A stretch of 64,000 bases of DNA from Alloascoidea africana (lineage: Eukaryota > Ascomycota > Alloascoideomycetes > Alloascoideales > Alloascoideaceae): assembly GCA_030581615.1 (NCBI GenBank), contig JAKTTT010000017.1:62001-126000 (forward strand), read 5' to 3'. The translations under genes were made by a program, and so were the position numbers. A model generated the notes under the pieces. The model made no database searches. It was not told the origin of the DNA and saw only the letters and a program-made list of their open reading frames with translations. Below are positions 23,231-35,402 of the stretch, piece after piece. How positions within the stretch are numbered: position 1 is the first letter of the stretch; the number at the start of each line of letters is the position of its first letter.

Positions 23231-24765
23231 TTTTGATGTTGTTTTTTTTGTTTGTTTTTATTTGCAAAGTGGTCCAAAAGTAATTGATCTGTACTTTTTT
23301 ATGATTTTACCATTTTCCAGAGATGTTTGGCTTTCCCCTCATATAATGTTGTCTATATAATAATGAATTAATGCCATGCAAAAGCTGATTTATAAATGGG
23401 ACGGCAGTTTCTACCGTTTTCGTACTAGTCAACAAAGTTTATATATTTGTGCTTTTGCTTTTCCTAGAATGCATACAGTAGAGTAGTGTTGTTCCCCAAA
23501 AGGGAAAAGTAGTCACCACCATTAGTTAGCAGGATTGTTCTCCAAAGTGTCCGAGCTTGCTGGGGTAAACAAGCGGAAAAGGTTATTACTAGCCAGCTTT
23601 TGTTAGCATAGAAGGCGGTAAAATCAGATCAGATCGCAGGTTTGCTTTGAACGCTAGAGTGGTGATCACTTTCAACAGTCTTATCACGGTATTATATTTT
23701 ACCACATCCACAGCGCTTAATGAAAAACTATTAAAGAACGGTATTGCTTTCTTTCATCATGCAGATTCTCCAAACACAAAAGGAACAACAACTAGCCGAT
23801 TACATTCATTCCAAGGTTTGAAATCCCATCTTTCTAGCGCCCACCTTGTTTAATTTTTGCACCCTTTAAATTTAAGCTTGTTCAGCAAAAAATTTGTTGG
23901 CGTCTTTTTCAGGCTTCATCCTAAGCAATATACCCATACGCGTTTCACTGAATCAAACAACCTTGTAAAAGTTTCGTACTTTAGTTCAAGTCGAGGTTGA
24001 TATCCCAAAGAATTGAAGAAAAATATGGGAACGAATTGCTTCAGCGCTTTGCATTACGAGAAAGCAGTTCTAAACAGATCTACAAGTGATGAATTTCTAT
24101 TCGAAATTGGGGAATGTTTGTATTTTCCATCTCGCGCACCTGGTCGAATGGAGAGACGCAGAACAAGAACCTTACGCTTCTTCGTTTCCGCTCCAGTCGT
24201 AAAGCCGGTAATAGGAGTTTTTAGTCTACTCATCTATTATCACTGAATCGTCTGATTTGCAAATAGATATTATTAATGCGATACAGACTGCTTCAGCGAT
24301 ACTACATAATGGGCAATTTCTCAATTCCTAGCTGTTTCTCTACATGTTTGCTTGGCAAAACTACAAGTTTTTCTTTCTCAGTTCATTGCAGCTTCTTCTT
24401 GCTGTGCATTGCGGACCTCTCCACACAATCATTACGTCCAAGGGCTTCTCCTACGCAGACGTATATACGGCAAAATTCATACCTGTCCATGGTAGCTAGT
24501 TAGGAATAGTTATCCGAGAGTAATCAACTCAAAGACTGGACAGAGCAAGTGCCTGTTCACACAATGGAGAAGGAATTTGAGAGTGAGGGTGAGGGTGAGA
24601 TTAGTGGCTATTTATGAAATTGTGTGAGTCCTAGTAGCAATCCTAGCCATTGTTGAAGTCAGGGGTAAGAGTTCTAGATTCCACCAATGAGCATGAAATG
24701 TCTTTTCCAGGAGAGTGTAATTTTGCAAGATTTAGGTGATGACAGAAAGACCGTTTTGGGTTTAG

Positions 24766-24767
<2 letters not shown>

Positions 24768-24800
<33 letters not shown>
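24768..24800. repeat. (GAT)11 microsatellite
   Basis: Eleven perfect GAT units. In one frame they give an Asp run following a short open stretch that begins at an ATG near 24687, so the repeat could sit in a small exon; there is no homology to support this. Confidence 0.8.
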
Positions 24801-25069
24801 CAGCAACAGGTATTCTAGGTTTACATGTACAAACTATAGCGGCGTTGGACGGTGTAATTTAGCTTCCTTGTTTTTCCTCTGAAGTGCCAGTACAGCGCTT
24901 ACATGTGAAAATGCTCCGCGGGTGCATATGCTCGAGCCGAACTCAGTCTCACACAAGACTGAAATTCCATACGCACGTCCTATCGCAACATGCTCAATTA
25001 TTATTACATTGCATTATATATTATGTGACATGTTGCCGCACGCCATGCTGAGGATGGAGGCATCTTCAG

Positions 25070-25106
25070 AATCATAATCATAATCGTAATCATAACCATA
25101 ATCGTA
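25070..25106. repeat. Imperfect AATCAT/AATCGT repeat
   Basis: Six-base units (AATCAT, AATCGT, AACCAT) in tandem, with substitutions between copies. Confidence 0.7.
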
Positions 25107-25626
25107 CCCCAGCCTCTGGAGCAAGGCTTTTTACGTTTTGGATCCTGGTGGTTTTCGTCCCGGTCCAGCCCCCAGGACAACAGTTTTCAGTTTTTAATCC
25201 CCAGCAAACGAACTGTGAAAAGCGGTTTGGATTTGGGCGTTTTGGCCACAAAACAGAGTTGGCGATAACATAACATAAAAGTACAATACATATGGCTATG
25301 AACAGTGGGAGGACATGAGCAAGGCGGGTGTGGGAGTGACGGCGGGATCCGAATTTATATATTTGTTCATGTTTCGTTATCGTGAGCGTGGAGCAGCTGG
25401 GCTCTTGAGCTATTTATGGTATGAAAAAAGAACAAAATGGAAAAAAACGTCATGATCTCAATTGAAACATTGCGCTTTCTTATATACGATGATGGGATCG
25501 ATCGATGGGTGGGAAAAAGTTGTACATGTGTACGTGTACTTAGAAATGTACGCTTTCCTCTTCATTATGATGATTGTGATTTGTACTGAGATATGGACGT
25601 GGGGGAAGTAAGTATAATGTATGCGG

Positions 25627-25653
25627 TCATTTTCATTTTCATTTTCATTTTCA
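25627..25653. repeat. (CATTTT)4 microsatellite
   Basis: Four uninterrupted CATTTT units in noncoding DNA upstream of CYC8. Confidence 0.8.
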
Positions 25654-26460
25654 AGAAGCTCAGTCATAGACAAGACGGCGCATGTTGACTCATTCATTGG
25701 CGATATCGACTATCTTTATTATAATGGTCTATTTCAACTGGGGGTAGCGCTTGATTTATGCGCTAGATGGGCGGCAGAGAGGCGCACGAACGAAAACGAA
25801 AACGTTCCTTTAATCAAAAAACAAAAAATAAAAATAAAAATTTCATCACAGTATGTATTATATATTGTACAGCATGAGATGAGCCAGATGTTGTTGTAAC
25901 TGTTTAGGTATGCATAACCAGCAAAGCGTTTCAAAAATTTCTTATTTTCTTTTACATTTTTTCTGACTAGGCTAAAATGTTGCTGAAGACAGGGAGAAAT
26001 TAAGAGGTCTTGTTCTTTTCTTTACTCCTGAAATGGCCAGGATTTATTAATTGAGCACCGACCCCCTATTCCTTGTAACGGGCATATTGTTCCCGGAAGC
26101 ACTTTTGTTTTCCTGGACAAGGGGCAGGAAATCAGACCCAGATCCAGATCCAGACCCAGACTGGATCAAGGACGAGATGATGAAAACAAGACACTCGTGT
26201 GCACTGGAAGAGCAACAATTTGTGAAATTACAAGTGGATGGGGGGAGTTGAGTTTGTTTGCTGCGGATCCCTGAGTTGAGTTGAGTTTGCTTGTTGGTCC
26301 TCGATCCATATCGAATATAGGCCACAAAATACAGATAGAGGACAACACAAGAGACAGATTAGTACAGTGGGGCCGAACCGAAGTTTAATCGTGTGGCGGC
26401 TTGGGCGGCGGCGACGACGGATATGCAGGCGAGCAAGCCGAGTGAGCCGCGTGGGCGAGT

Positions 26461-26481
26461 GCATGCATGCATGCATGCATG
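26461..26481. repeat. (GCAT)5 self-complementary repeat
   Basis: Five tandem GCAT units. Each dimer is palindromic (GCATGC), so the tract can pair with itself. Confidence 0.8.
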
Positions 26482-27542
26482 TCTATTCCACACAGAGAGC
26501 GATGACAAGTTTTCAATTAGCGTATGTTTGTTACCAAAATAAATCTAACTTAAAGCCGAACCATGCAGGGGAAACTCGTTTCTTTTTCCTTTTTTCTTTT
26601 CCTTTTCCTTTTTTAATGTTTGGTCTGTCTGCATGCGCATTGAATTCGAGAAACAAAAAAACCGATTTAATAAAATTCGATTTGAAACAGGAGGTTAACC
26701 CATTTTTTTTTCCCACCATAACCTTGTTTCGATCGATATAAATTTCCTAGAGCATCTAAACAATACGTATGCGTGTCTGTCGTACGTACATTGATCCAGA
26801 CATGGCATGTCTGGATGGATCGGTCAATTAGAATATACGCATGGACAATAATTTTGTTGTTGGGTTTTTGCTCTATCTCTCTCTCAACACCTCGGTGCAT
26901 GCCCTTGTACTTGACAACCAAACCGTGCAGTGTAGCAAACGGGATGAAAGGGGACCAACAAAAGAAAAAAACAAAAAAAAAATGTTGCGCTAGTCGCTGA
27001 CCTTTTGCTAGGGGGCTCTAGCACATTACTCCTCGTATTTGGGTATTATCCAAAATGAAGAAACAAGCCACAGCCACAGTACTTGTTTGGTACTGTCTAA
27101 TCTAAAAAGATCCCCATCGGCCCTGTGGACAAATAAAATATAAAACCTGCCGGAAAATATTTGGCTGCGAATCTTCTCATTTGTATTATCCAGACAGGAA
27201 GGACTAGATAATTACAGTTAAATAATACTCAAGATAAGCTCTAGAATCTGTTTTGAGTACACATGCATGCATAGAGGTGCATCGCATAGCGCTTCCTCTT
27301 CTCTCTTTTTTTTTTTTTTTTCCTTTCCTTTCCTTTCGTTTCTTTTCTTTGCTGTAGGATCACTGACTTTACTTTTTTTTTCCTCATCACGATCAGCCCA
27401 GTTTTGGTTTGGTCTTGGGTTTTTGTGCTTGGTTCCTCCTCTTAATTTTTTGCTTTTGTTTTCTTCCTTTCCTCTTCCTCTTCCTCTTCCCTATTTCGCT
27501 CACCACCCCATTTTCCTTCAACATTCCCTTATAAACTTCCCC

Positions 27543-29891
27543 ATGAGTCTCAGCTCCATAGTACAATCACCGTCGTTAGCTGGAAACGAACAACAACCTC
27601 AACCTCAAATACTTCCCCACAAGAATGTCCATGCCTCTCCTATCCAGCTAACGCCTATCAATTCGCCCAAGCCCAAAAGAAGCAGGAAAAACAACCACAC
27701 AGTCAACAATAACAGCCTTTCGTCGTCGGTATCAATAATACCAGATAACACCCGGCCACAAACCGCAACACCCAGCGCAGTCACGGCGGCGTCTTCGATA
27801 CCAACACCGACAATCACAGCGATCCACAGCCACCATGTGTCGCCAAAGCGAGAGCAGAGCCAGTCGGTGCTGAAAAACGAGATGGTACAGACGTGGAACC
27901 AGATAGGGTCACTTGCCACGACGCTGGGCAAAGCGGATCTGGCGATAGGAGCGTTCGAGTCGAGCCTGGCCCACGAGCCCAAAAACCCCATGACGATCCA
28001 GCTACTGGCGGCCGCGGTGCGCAGCAAGGGCGAGGACCTGAACCGGGCGATCGAGCTGTGCAAGTCCGGGCTGGATGTGGACGCCAACAGCTGGCAGCTG
28101 TGGGCGGATCTGGGCCACTCGTACTTTGCGGTGGGCGACCTGGAAAACGCGTATGGGGCCTACTCCAAGTCGCTTGCTATCAACTCCAACGACCCGAGCA
28201 CCTGGTTTCATGTCGGGATTCTTTTGGAGAAATATGGCTCGTTTAAGTTTGCCGAAGACGCACTGCTGAATGTGCTAAAGTTGGACCCTACGAACGGGAT
28301 CGGGAAGGCGGCTGAGGTTCGGTACAGGCTGGCCAACGTGTACAGGATGAACGGCAAGTTCCAGGACGCCGTCGAGCTGTTCCGCCAGATGCTGGCCGGC
28401 CCGCCCTTCCCGCTGGGGCTCGCGGACGTGGACATCTGGCTGGCCATCAGCGACGTGCTCGAGTCCACGGGCGACCTGGACGGCGCGAAGCAGGTCTGCG
28501 AGACGGCCCTCCAGCACACCCAGAACCACCCGCGGGTGCTGCTGCACCTGGGCTGGCTGTATCACGTCCCGGAGGCGCCGTTCTACGACCTGGCTGTGGC
28601 CGTGCGGTACATTGGCTCCTCCATCGACGAAAAGTCCCAGGACGGCTACCCGTGGTATCTGCTGGGCCGCTGCTTCATGGGGCTCAAGTCCTTCAAAGAG
28701 GCCTACGACGCCTACCAGGAGGCCGTGAACCGTGACGGCGCAAACCCGCTGTACTGGAACTCGATTGGCATTCTGTACTTCAACATTGGCCAGCTGTGTG
28801 ACTCGCTGAGTGCCTACACCCAGTGTGTGCGCCTCAACCCCAAAATGCCCGAGGTCTGGTACAACCTGGGCGTGCTCTACGACCGGTGCGAAGACCAGGG
28901 AGACGATGCGATCGATGCCTACACCCGGGCGCTGGAGTGGGACAAGAACAATCAGGTTATAGAGGCCCGGATCAACGCACTGCGGCGAAATCCAGCTGAC
29001 AAGTCGCCGGCAGATTTGCAGCCAGCTGAAGTCCACATGAGCGTTTTCAGAGAGTTGCAGTTGTGCGACCCTTCCATTAGAATCCAAAAGCAGATTGAAA
29101 ATTCGAAAGCGATTTCAAACGGTGAGCTGCCCGTGCCAATGACCACGACGGCCTCGTCCCGGTCGGCCTCAACCCCGGTGTCGGCGCCCTCGGCAGCGCC
29201 CTCGGCAGCGTCCAATGGGCCGATACTCATCAAGCAGCAGCCGACTCCGTCCTCGTCCAACTCCCCCAACGGCATCATCAAAAAGGCCAAGCCTGCTAGC
29301 AACCCGTCCTCGCCGAGGTCCTTTTCCAACCAGGCAAGACCTCCAACCTCAATGTCGACGTCCATGTCTATGTCCGCGATGCCCGTGTCCACGCCGCCGC
29401 CGCCGCCCATGCCGTGGCAGAACCGAGCTCTTCCCACACAGCTGCCCAAGTCCCAGCTGTCTCCTCCACAGTTCCAGCCACAGCCCATCATCTCCCAGTT
29501 CCCAGCTCCTCTGCCGCTCTCGGCTCTGGCACCAGCCCATCCCCAACAACTAATTCCTCCTCCTCCTCCTCCTCCGCCTGGTGTTCAGCCCCAGCCTCAA
29601 CCCCAGTTTGCTCCTCATGGACACCAGCAGCCTCCTCCAGTGGCCTACATGGGCAACCCGAATCCAATAAGCTTCACTGTTCTGCCCCAACAACAACAAC
29701 AACAGCAACAGCAACAGCAGCAGCAGCAGCAGCCTCAACCGCCAAATTTTTCAAGCTTTCCCCATCCTCACCACCCACTTCCTCCTCCTCCACAAGCCGC
29801 CTCTCAACAAAGCCCTGGGTTCATTCATCACCCTTCTACGCCACAGGCACCTCATCCTCAACCACTAGGCGTTGGAAGGATGCTGAACTAA
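27543..29891 (+). CDS. CYC8: General corepressor Cyc8/Ssn6 (TPR protein)
   Basis: 782 residues from the ATG at 27543 (MSLSSIVQSP). A frame open further upstream from 27267 encodes only F/S/L-rich sequence from the pyrimidine leader and was rejected. Ten tandem TPR repeats span about residues 112-480. Diagnostic stretches are AYDAYQEAVNRDGANPLYWNSI and VRLNPKMPEVWYNLGVLYD, close to S. cerevisiae Cyc8. The C-terminal 300 residues are P/Q/S-rich with a polyQ run near 716-732. Cyc8 with Tup1 forms the nuclear corepressor recruited by many DNA-binding factors. The protein is shorter than the 966-residue S. cerevisiae form, mainly in the polyQ tail. The TPR-coding DNA (about 28.0-29.1 kb) is markedly GC-rich, unlike all other genes here. 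CTG codes for conserved leucines in the TPRs. Confidence 0.97.
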   Translation: MSLSSIVQSPSLAGNEQQPQPQILPHKNVHASPIQLTPINSPKPKRSRKNNHTVNNNSLSSSVSIIPDNTRPQTATPSAVTAASSIPTPTITAIHSHHVSPKREQSQSVLKNEMVQTWNQIGSLATTLGKADLAIGAFESSLAHEPKNPMTIQLLAAAVRSKGEDLNRAIELCKSGLDVDANSWQLWADLGHSYFAVGDLENAYGAYSKSLAINSNDPSTWFHVGILLEKYGSFKFAEDALLNVLKLDPTNGIGKAAEVRYRLANVYRMNGKFQDAVELFRQMLAGPPFPLGLADVDIWLAISDVLESTGDLDGAKQVCETALQHTQNHPRVLLHLGWLYHVPEAPFYDLAVAVRYIGSSIDEKSQDGYPWYLLGRCFMGLKSFKEAYDAYQEAVNRDGANPLYWNSIGILYFNIGQLCDSLSAYTQCVRLNPKMPEVWYNLGVLYDRCEDQGDDAIDAYTRALEWDKNNQVIEARINALRRNPADKSPADLQPAEVHMSVFRELQLCDPSIRIQKQIENSKAISNGELPVPMTTTASSRSASTPVSAPSAAPSAASNGPILIKQQPTPSSSNSPNGIIKKAKPASNPSSPRSFSNQARPPTSMSTSMSMSAMPVSTPPPPPMPWQNRALPTQLPKSQLSPPQFQPQPIISQFPAPLPLSALAPAHPQQLIPPPPPPPPGVQPQPQPQFAPHGHQQPPPVAYMGNPNPISFTVLPQQQQQQQQQQQQQQQPQPPNFSSFPHPHHPLPPPPQAASQQSPGFIHHPSTPQAPHPQPLGVGRMLN

Positions 29892-31086
29892 TCGTCACTA
29901 GTTTTTCTCTCTTTCTTTCTCTCTTTCTTTTCCTATTGCTTATTCATAAATGTGTTTTATGCTGTATACCTGAATGGCTTTTTGCTTTGTTTTGCTTGCA
30001 TTAATTTATTTAAATATCTTGCTTACTAGAAGAAAAACTTGCCTAAACCGCAAGCATGAGCGTTTGCGTTTGCGTTTTGGTTTGCTTTTACGTACGAATT
30101 GAGTGATGTATTAGTTCTTGTTTGGCTTTTTCCCTTTATATGTTTCTAATAAATGGCCATACACACCATCTATCTATCTATCTATCAATCAATCAATCTT
30201 GTATCGATTATACATGATTAGCTATTCAGTATTACATACTATTCTTTTGTTATTGCATACACACACACACATGCGTACAGGCTCGGTGAGAAATACCAAA
30301 TTTTGTTTTTCTTGTGTGTGTGTCTCAGTCAGCTATTAGAGGGAAGATAAAAAAAATAAAATCACTGCATAAAAGCATATATGGGTAGCCTCAACAGGTG
30401 AAAAACCTCCGGATACGTTGAAATTGGAAACACACTAAAAAGCCTCACCGGATAACGATTTACGAAATGATCTTTGAGTTAATAGGAAAGGAGAATCAAT
30501 CGAAAAAACATAATTAAATGGAGTAATTAATTTTTGTAATAATTTGTCAATCCATGCGACACTCGCTTCGATCTGCATTACTATGAGACACTGGGAAGTA
30601 TTTAATCCTTATAACCAAACAAACGAATTTATTCTGATGAAAAAGCGTATGTATGAAATTGACAATGGAGGCATGTGATTTCATTTCACGTTTCTTTTGT
30701 TCAGCTTATATATTATGGAAATTATCCATAGGCGCCTCCTATTATCGATCTTCCTATAAACCCACTCACAAATGAAGTCTTGTGTTTTTCATGGGGGGAG
30801 GGATCCCAAATACAATCTTGCATTGTCGAACAATGATACCCTATTCTGAGATTCGGATTTCGACGGATAGGTGGGTGTGTTCGGGGGGAGGATCAGAGAT
30901 ATCTAGAAGATCTCGAGAGCATCCAATTGATCAACATCTCGCTAGGAAACACAGGAGTTTCACCCTGAATCGGCATTTCAAATAACTTGGGATTATTATT
31001 CATCAAGAACCGTCTTATTGATGCATCCTGCCAAGGTTGGTTGATAATAGTATATGCCAATTGCCCTCGGTTCCTGAAGAGCCTCC

Positions 31087-31130
31087 GTGTGTTTGTGTTT
31101 GTGCTTGTGCTTGTGCTTGTGCTTGTGTGC
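31087..31130. repeat. CTTGTG/TTTGTG tandem repeat
   Basis: About seven six-base units, mostly CTTGTG, with TTTGTG variants at the left end. Confidence 0.75.
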
Positions 31131-32043
31131 ATTGATGCTCAATTCAAATTACGGGCTCTAGTGTTAAGCGCTCACCACCACAATGACGATCCATATGAAT
31201 CCCAAATGCATGATTGTTGAGGCAACCCCTTTACCTTTTTCCGTTCGTTCGCCTTTGCAAGGGATTAGCACGCACGTAATTTTTTAATACGTCTAAGCAG
31301 TAGGTATATTGGAAAAGAGAAAGGTCCTGCTGCCATCTTGCCTGACACATTCCCATCTCCTGTCTGTTCATTCCCCCCTTGACCTACAGATGTACATGCC
31401 TCAAAGAGTTTTTTCAAAGCCGTAAACCATCTCAGGTCATGCGAACAGGACCGGACAAAATTAGAACGTTTTTGATTTGTGATTGTATCAATCAAAACAT
31501 CTTTCTGGTAACATGTTTTGAAAAAAAAGGCACCACCGCCATTACCTCAACGTGTACCGAGCGAGCTCCACAGTACTGGAAATCAAAGGATTCTTGCAAT
31601 GTAAAAGGTCTCGCTTTTGTGGCGCCGATACAACTTGAATTGTGATTTTTACGACGACTGATTCTATACTGCTTCCGATGGAAGCTCAATCTATTGCAGA
31701 AGTGTGCCTTGCCTTCATGGTTTTGGAGAGTGGTTAGCATGTAGGTATTGTGAAACTGAAACTGCCATTGGAAATGGCAATGGAAGTGCAAGTGCTAGTG
31801 CAAGTGTAAATGTAAATGTAAATGGATATGGAAAAGAATATGAAATTCAAATTGAGTTTGGAATTAAATAGATCGCTCAATGGATTATTTGCAGATACAC
31901 GGGAGGAATCTGGAAGTCCGCTGCTATCAGACAATCAGGTGGCCTCCTATGCTGGGTCCGTGGTCCTAATCGCCAGGGTTGTCATGCTTATATATTTAAT
32001 ACCCATACCTCGATGATAATAATAGCAGTGGCTGGTGGGGGTG

Positions 32044-32069
32044 GGGGCATTTGGGCATTTGGGCATTTC
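32044..32069. repeat. (GGGCATTT)3 tandem repeat
   Basis: Three consecutive eight-base units after a short G run. Confidence 0.7.
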
Positions 32070-33051
32070 TGTCTGCGCTAGGTGCTGCTGCGAGTTCTAA
32101 ACTGTGAGTGCGGAGGAAGATCCGCTACGTAATCCATTGCCCCATGGATATGCATGCATGTCTAATATTATCTCGGCTTTGCTTCCCACGCCCTAACTCT
32201 GTGTATGTATGCATTAAACGGTACTTGAAGCAGATTCTTCCAGGTTTAGGGTACAAATTTAGAACACAGCGGGGAACTGCTCCCGCCTTCAGCCTTGGCA
32301 CGCGCCCTCGCTCTTTCCCTCTCCCTGTTGTGTTGTTCCCTGCACACCGTAGCATAAACCTTCAGCTCCTTGACCCTCCCTTTCTTTGCAGCTTCCAGAA
32401 TACTGGAACTAACTAAACTAAACGTTAGCCCCCTTTTGGGCTTAGCTGGGAACAAGGACAGGGGTAGACGTCCAACTTGCCAGTAGTAGCACTGGGGGGT
32501 CGGGATAAACATACAGATTGGCTCATCCACCGGGCAAGTCTGGCATGTCGGAAGAGCCCTCCTAACCGCTGCTGCTGGTAAGAGCAATTGACCAACCCTA
32601 TCGTTAACAGAGAAAGCTAGCCGTTGAACTTACAGCATAGTTCCTTATTGCAACGCTCCTCTACTCATGAAAAAAAAGAAAATACTCTAGCCGGTCATGC
32701 CGTTTCCAAGTCCAGTAATGAACTCAAAAAAACGATACATCAAAAGGGTCGGGTGGTAGTAGTGATGAATGATCAGGTTTGGAAATCTACAACCTACTAT
32801 ATTTGCTTGCCTTATTTTGCCCGCTTTAGCCTTTATAACGGAGCAAATCTGCCCATTGCTCAGTCGTACCAGACTAGAGAAATTCAGGAACGCACTCTGA
32901 ATATTAGCTTTTGACAGTGACCAGTTTCAGTAAATTGTATCAGTTCTATCTACGCTAAGCATAGACAGATATAAATACCAAAACACTATTTTTTGGCTGA
33001 ATTAAGTTTGGGTACAGGAAAATGTAAGCACATTGAGACAGCGATCTTTGG

Positions 33052-33084
<33 letters not shown>

Positions 33085-33977
33085 GTTTTATTACGATCAA
33101 CTTGTTTGTTGGGTTGGGTTAGAGACTACTTGACCAGCGGTAACTGTTTACTAACCATCTAGTCAGCACTTCTAAGTTAACCTTTGAAACTCAAACACAT
33201 ATCTATAAATTCTGTTTTGCATTGGGTTGGGATTTTTTATTTTCCATTCGATCAACTCCCAAACTAGCTAACAATCGAGTGTTTAAACGTCCTCGCCTGG
33301 CAATGACAGTACAATTTTTATCATACAGATACACTTTTAACCCTTGGTCGTCACAAGATCAGGGGATCAGGATTTGATTTATTCTTCTCTTGCGAAATCG
33401 ACCGTGGCATGACTGTGAGACCCCCAAGATACAATATCCATGCTTTTGTATACTTCATTATTCCATATCCGTGATAGGCAATGGAATCCACGTTGAATCC
33501 TTGCTCCTCACATAGACATTGCCTTTCCATGTTTATGGACATTTCAGTATGCTTATTATTTAATACAAACAGGGCTTGATGTGTGATGCTTCATCGCCAC
33601 AAAAAAAAACAAAAAACAGTTTCAAGCTAGTGGGTGGTGGAACCTTGAGTCTCATGGTTTGTGTTTTTTCTCATAGTGAATGGGAACCTTGAGTTTGAGT
33701 CCACGCAGGTGACAGCGCACCAGCTAGATAATCTCATGTTGCGGCTTAGCCTTAGGCGTAGCGTGCTCTTTCCGTTACAAGGCTCCACCAAGTTAAAGGT
33801 TGGATGGCCAACAAAATAAACATCTTTTTTTTTCGTATTCGTACTTCACGTAATTGACTCTCGTCTTATTACGTTGTAGTCAAGTCGAGGAGCATTTGCT
33901 GTTTATTATATCATAACCTATCTGAGATCAATTCTGCATTTTCCATACAAAAAAGAAAAAAGTCATTTTTTGTTTCT

Positions 33978-34169
33978 ATGTCCAACTCCTGGGATTCTGC
34001 ACGCAACTACAATGGTAAGTTTCATGCAGCCGATTAGCAAGGATTATATAGATTTAACACAAAAACATTGTGCGCCGCAGCTCCGGGATACACCTGCATT
34101 GATACAGGCACGCAACAGATAAATGCATTTCGGCAAAACTCGCTATCCCAAAGATTAACTGCCGTATAG
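33978..34169 (+). CDS. Possible small two-exon gene (about 41 aa)
   Basis: ATG at 33978 opens a 13-codon exon (MSNSWDSARNYN...) ending exactly at a consensus GTAAGT donor at 34015. A 66-nt interval with a TTTAACAC branch-like element ends in GCCGCAG at 34080, and joining there continues the frame for 28 codons (PGYTCIDTGTQQINAF...) to a TAG at 34167. Intron size and borders match the verified introns in this window. No family was recognised and further exons are possible. This could be chance. Confidence 0.25.
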
Positions 34170-35394
34170 GGTATATGTGTATGTACATTGGGATAATTGC
34201 CTTCCTCTTTGACACACATCTCTATGTTAGTACTGCAAAGATTTTTTTCCCGCTTTGTTGTTCTTTCTTTCTGTATCTGGCATTTGAATCTCACAGGTCA
34301 AAACGCAATCTCGCCTAAACTGCTTACAATTGCATAACGCGAGAAAAAAAGTCTTTTCTGTTTGTTCCCCTTTTTTTTTTGGATAGCGACGTTATACCAT
34401 CTTGACTTTAGATCTTGGTAGAAGTTTTGACTCTGGTTGTCATTTTTAATATGCAGGAGTATTGCTCAGCTATGCTGATCTTGGTACCTGAAATTTCATG
34501 TATATTCGTCAAAATTATGATATCTGTTGTTTCCTTGAGAGAAAAGTAAAATATCGTTGAATAGATATGATTAAAGTTTCTAAATCCTTTTTGCTCCTAC
34601 TCTCAACTTTGCCATTATTCAACATTAATTCAATAGGTTTGTTTAACGTTTAAATCTGTAAATATATACTGAGCTCATACTACAGGACTCGAAAGGCCAT
34701 AACAACGGTCCAAGTCAAGATTAAAAAGCAAGGCCCAATTCTTTCGTGAGGTCTCCCTCAGCGGTTATACACCTTCCGTTTATAAACGAAACAGAAAAAA
34801 AGAATGATAATAGAAGGAAAAGTTGATGTGCTCTGATTAAAAAGCACAAAAAAAGTATCACAAGAAACGCCCGAATAAGGATGCTGAGTTGGTTGATTCC
34901 CCCGACTACTGTAGGGATCGAAGAAATACATTGATTTTGAATAAACAATTCTAGTGCTTTTGACAAATAGATCGAAAAGTGTATGAACGTTCATCATAAT
35001 CAAACACTTTTAATTTTTTTGACATCTTTTACAATACACGACAATGGTGTTTTAAAAGCTGTTGTGTTAATCATTATTGCATCATTTGAACTTTTTGAAA
35101 GGCCTGAATACAACAGCCATGACACAACTGTGGATTCCGATATGCGCACGTGTTACCCTGACTTTTAGAACCCACCACATATTTTGGATTCTTTGCTCTC
35201 AAAGAAAGCAAAAATTATACTATGCTTCGAATCTCACTAAACTGGTAGATAAATAGTCCACGCATTGATTGGAATCCATGTTGCCTAAAAATTGATACTA
35301 ATCGAGCTTTCGTGGTGAAAAAATGGTTATGCACACACTGCACGACACTTATGCCAAGGACAGATGGGCAAACTAGATGCTCCAGGTTTTCAAA

Positions 35395-35402
35395 TTACCC
35401 GG
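35395..35402. promoter_or_regulatory. Reb1-like site in the COP1 promoter
   Basis: TTACCCGG, an exact Reb1 core, lies 78 bp upstream of the COP1 ATG, a typical position for this nucleosome-clearing factor in yeast housekeeping promoters. Confidence 0.5.

Larger units (their letters stand above)
23231..27542. other. Long gene-free region upstream of CYC8, rich in simple repeats
   Basis: 4.3 kb without a recognisable gene. It contains several microsatellites: GAT x11 (24768-24800), AATCAT-type (25070-25106), CATTTT x4 (25627-25653), CCAGAT-type (26135-26165) and GCAT x5 (26461-26481). The last 250 bases are an extreme pyrimidine tract (C/T runs from about 27295 to 27530) leading to the CYC8 ATG. 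The frame through this tract is open but reads as F/S/L low complexity, so I treat it as leader. Confidence 0.6.

Noticed and set aside
24687-24820. Short exon-like frame ending in an Asp run encoded by (GAT)11
   Set aside because: About 40 codons with no homology, and the frame is mostly created by the microsatellite; kept only as a repeat.
27267-27542. In-frame upstream extension of CYC8 (92 residues)
   Set aside because: The added sequence is almost entirely F/S/L/P from a pyrimidine tract and has no counterpart in Cyc8 proteins; the ATG at 27543 starts a normal N-terminus.
28275-29087. 270-codon minus-strand frame opposite CYC8
   Set aside because: Mirror frame of the GC-rich TPR coding region; the plus-strand TPR protein is certain.
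29215-30004. Plus-strand S/P/R-rich frames overlapping the CYC8 3' end
   Set aside because: Shadows of the GC-rich, polyQ/P-coding part of CYC8 in other frames.
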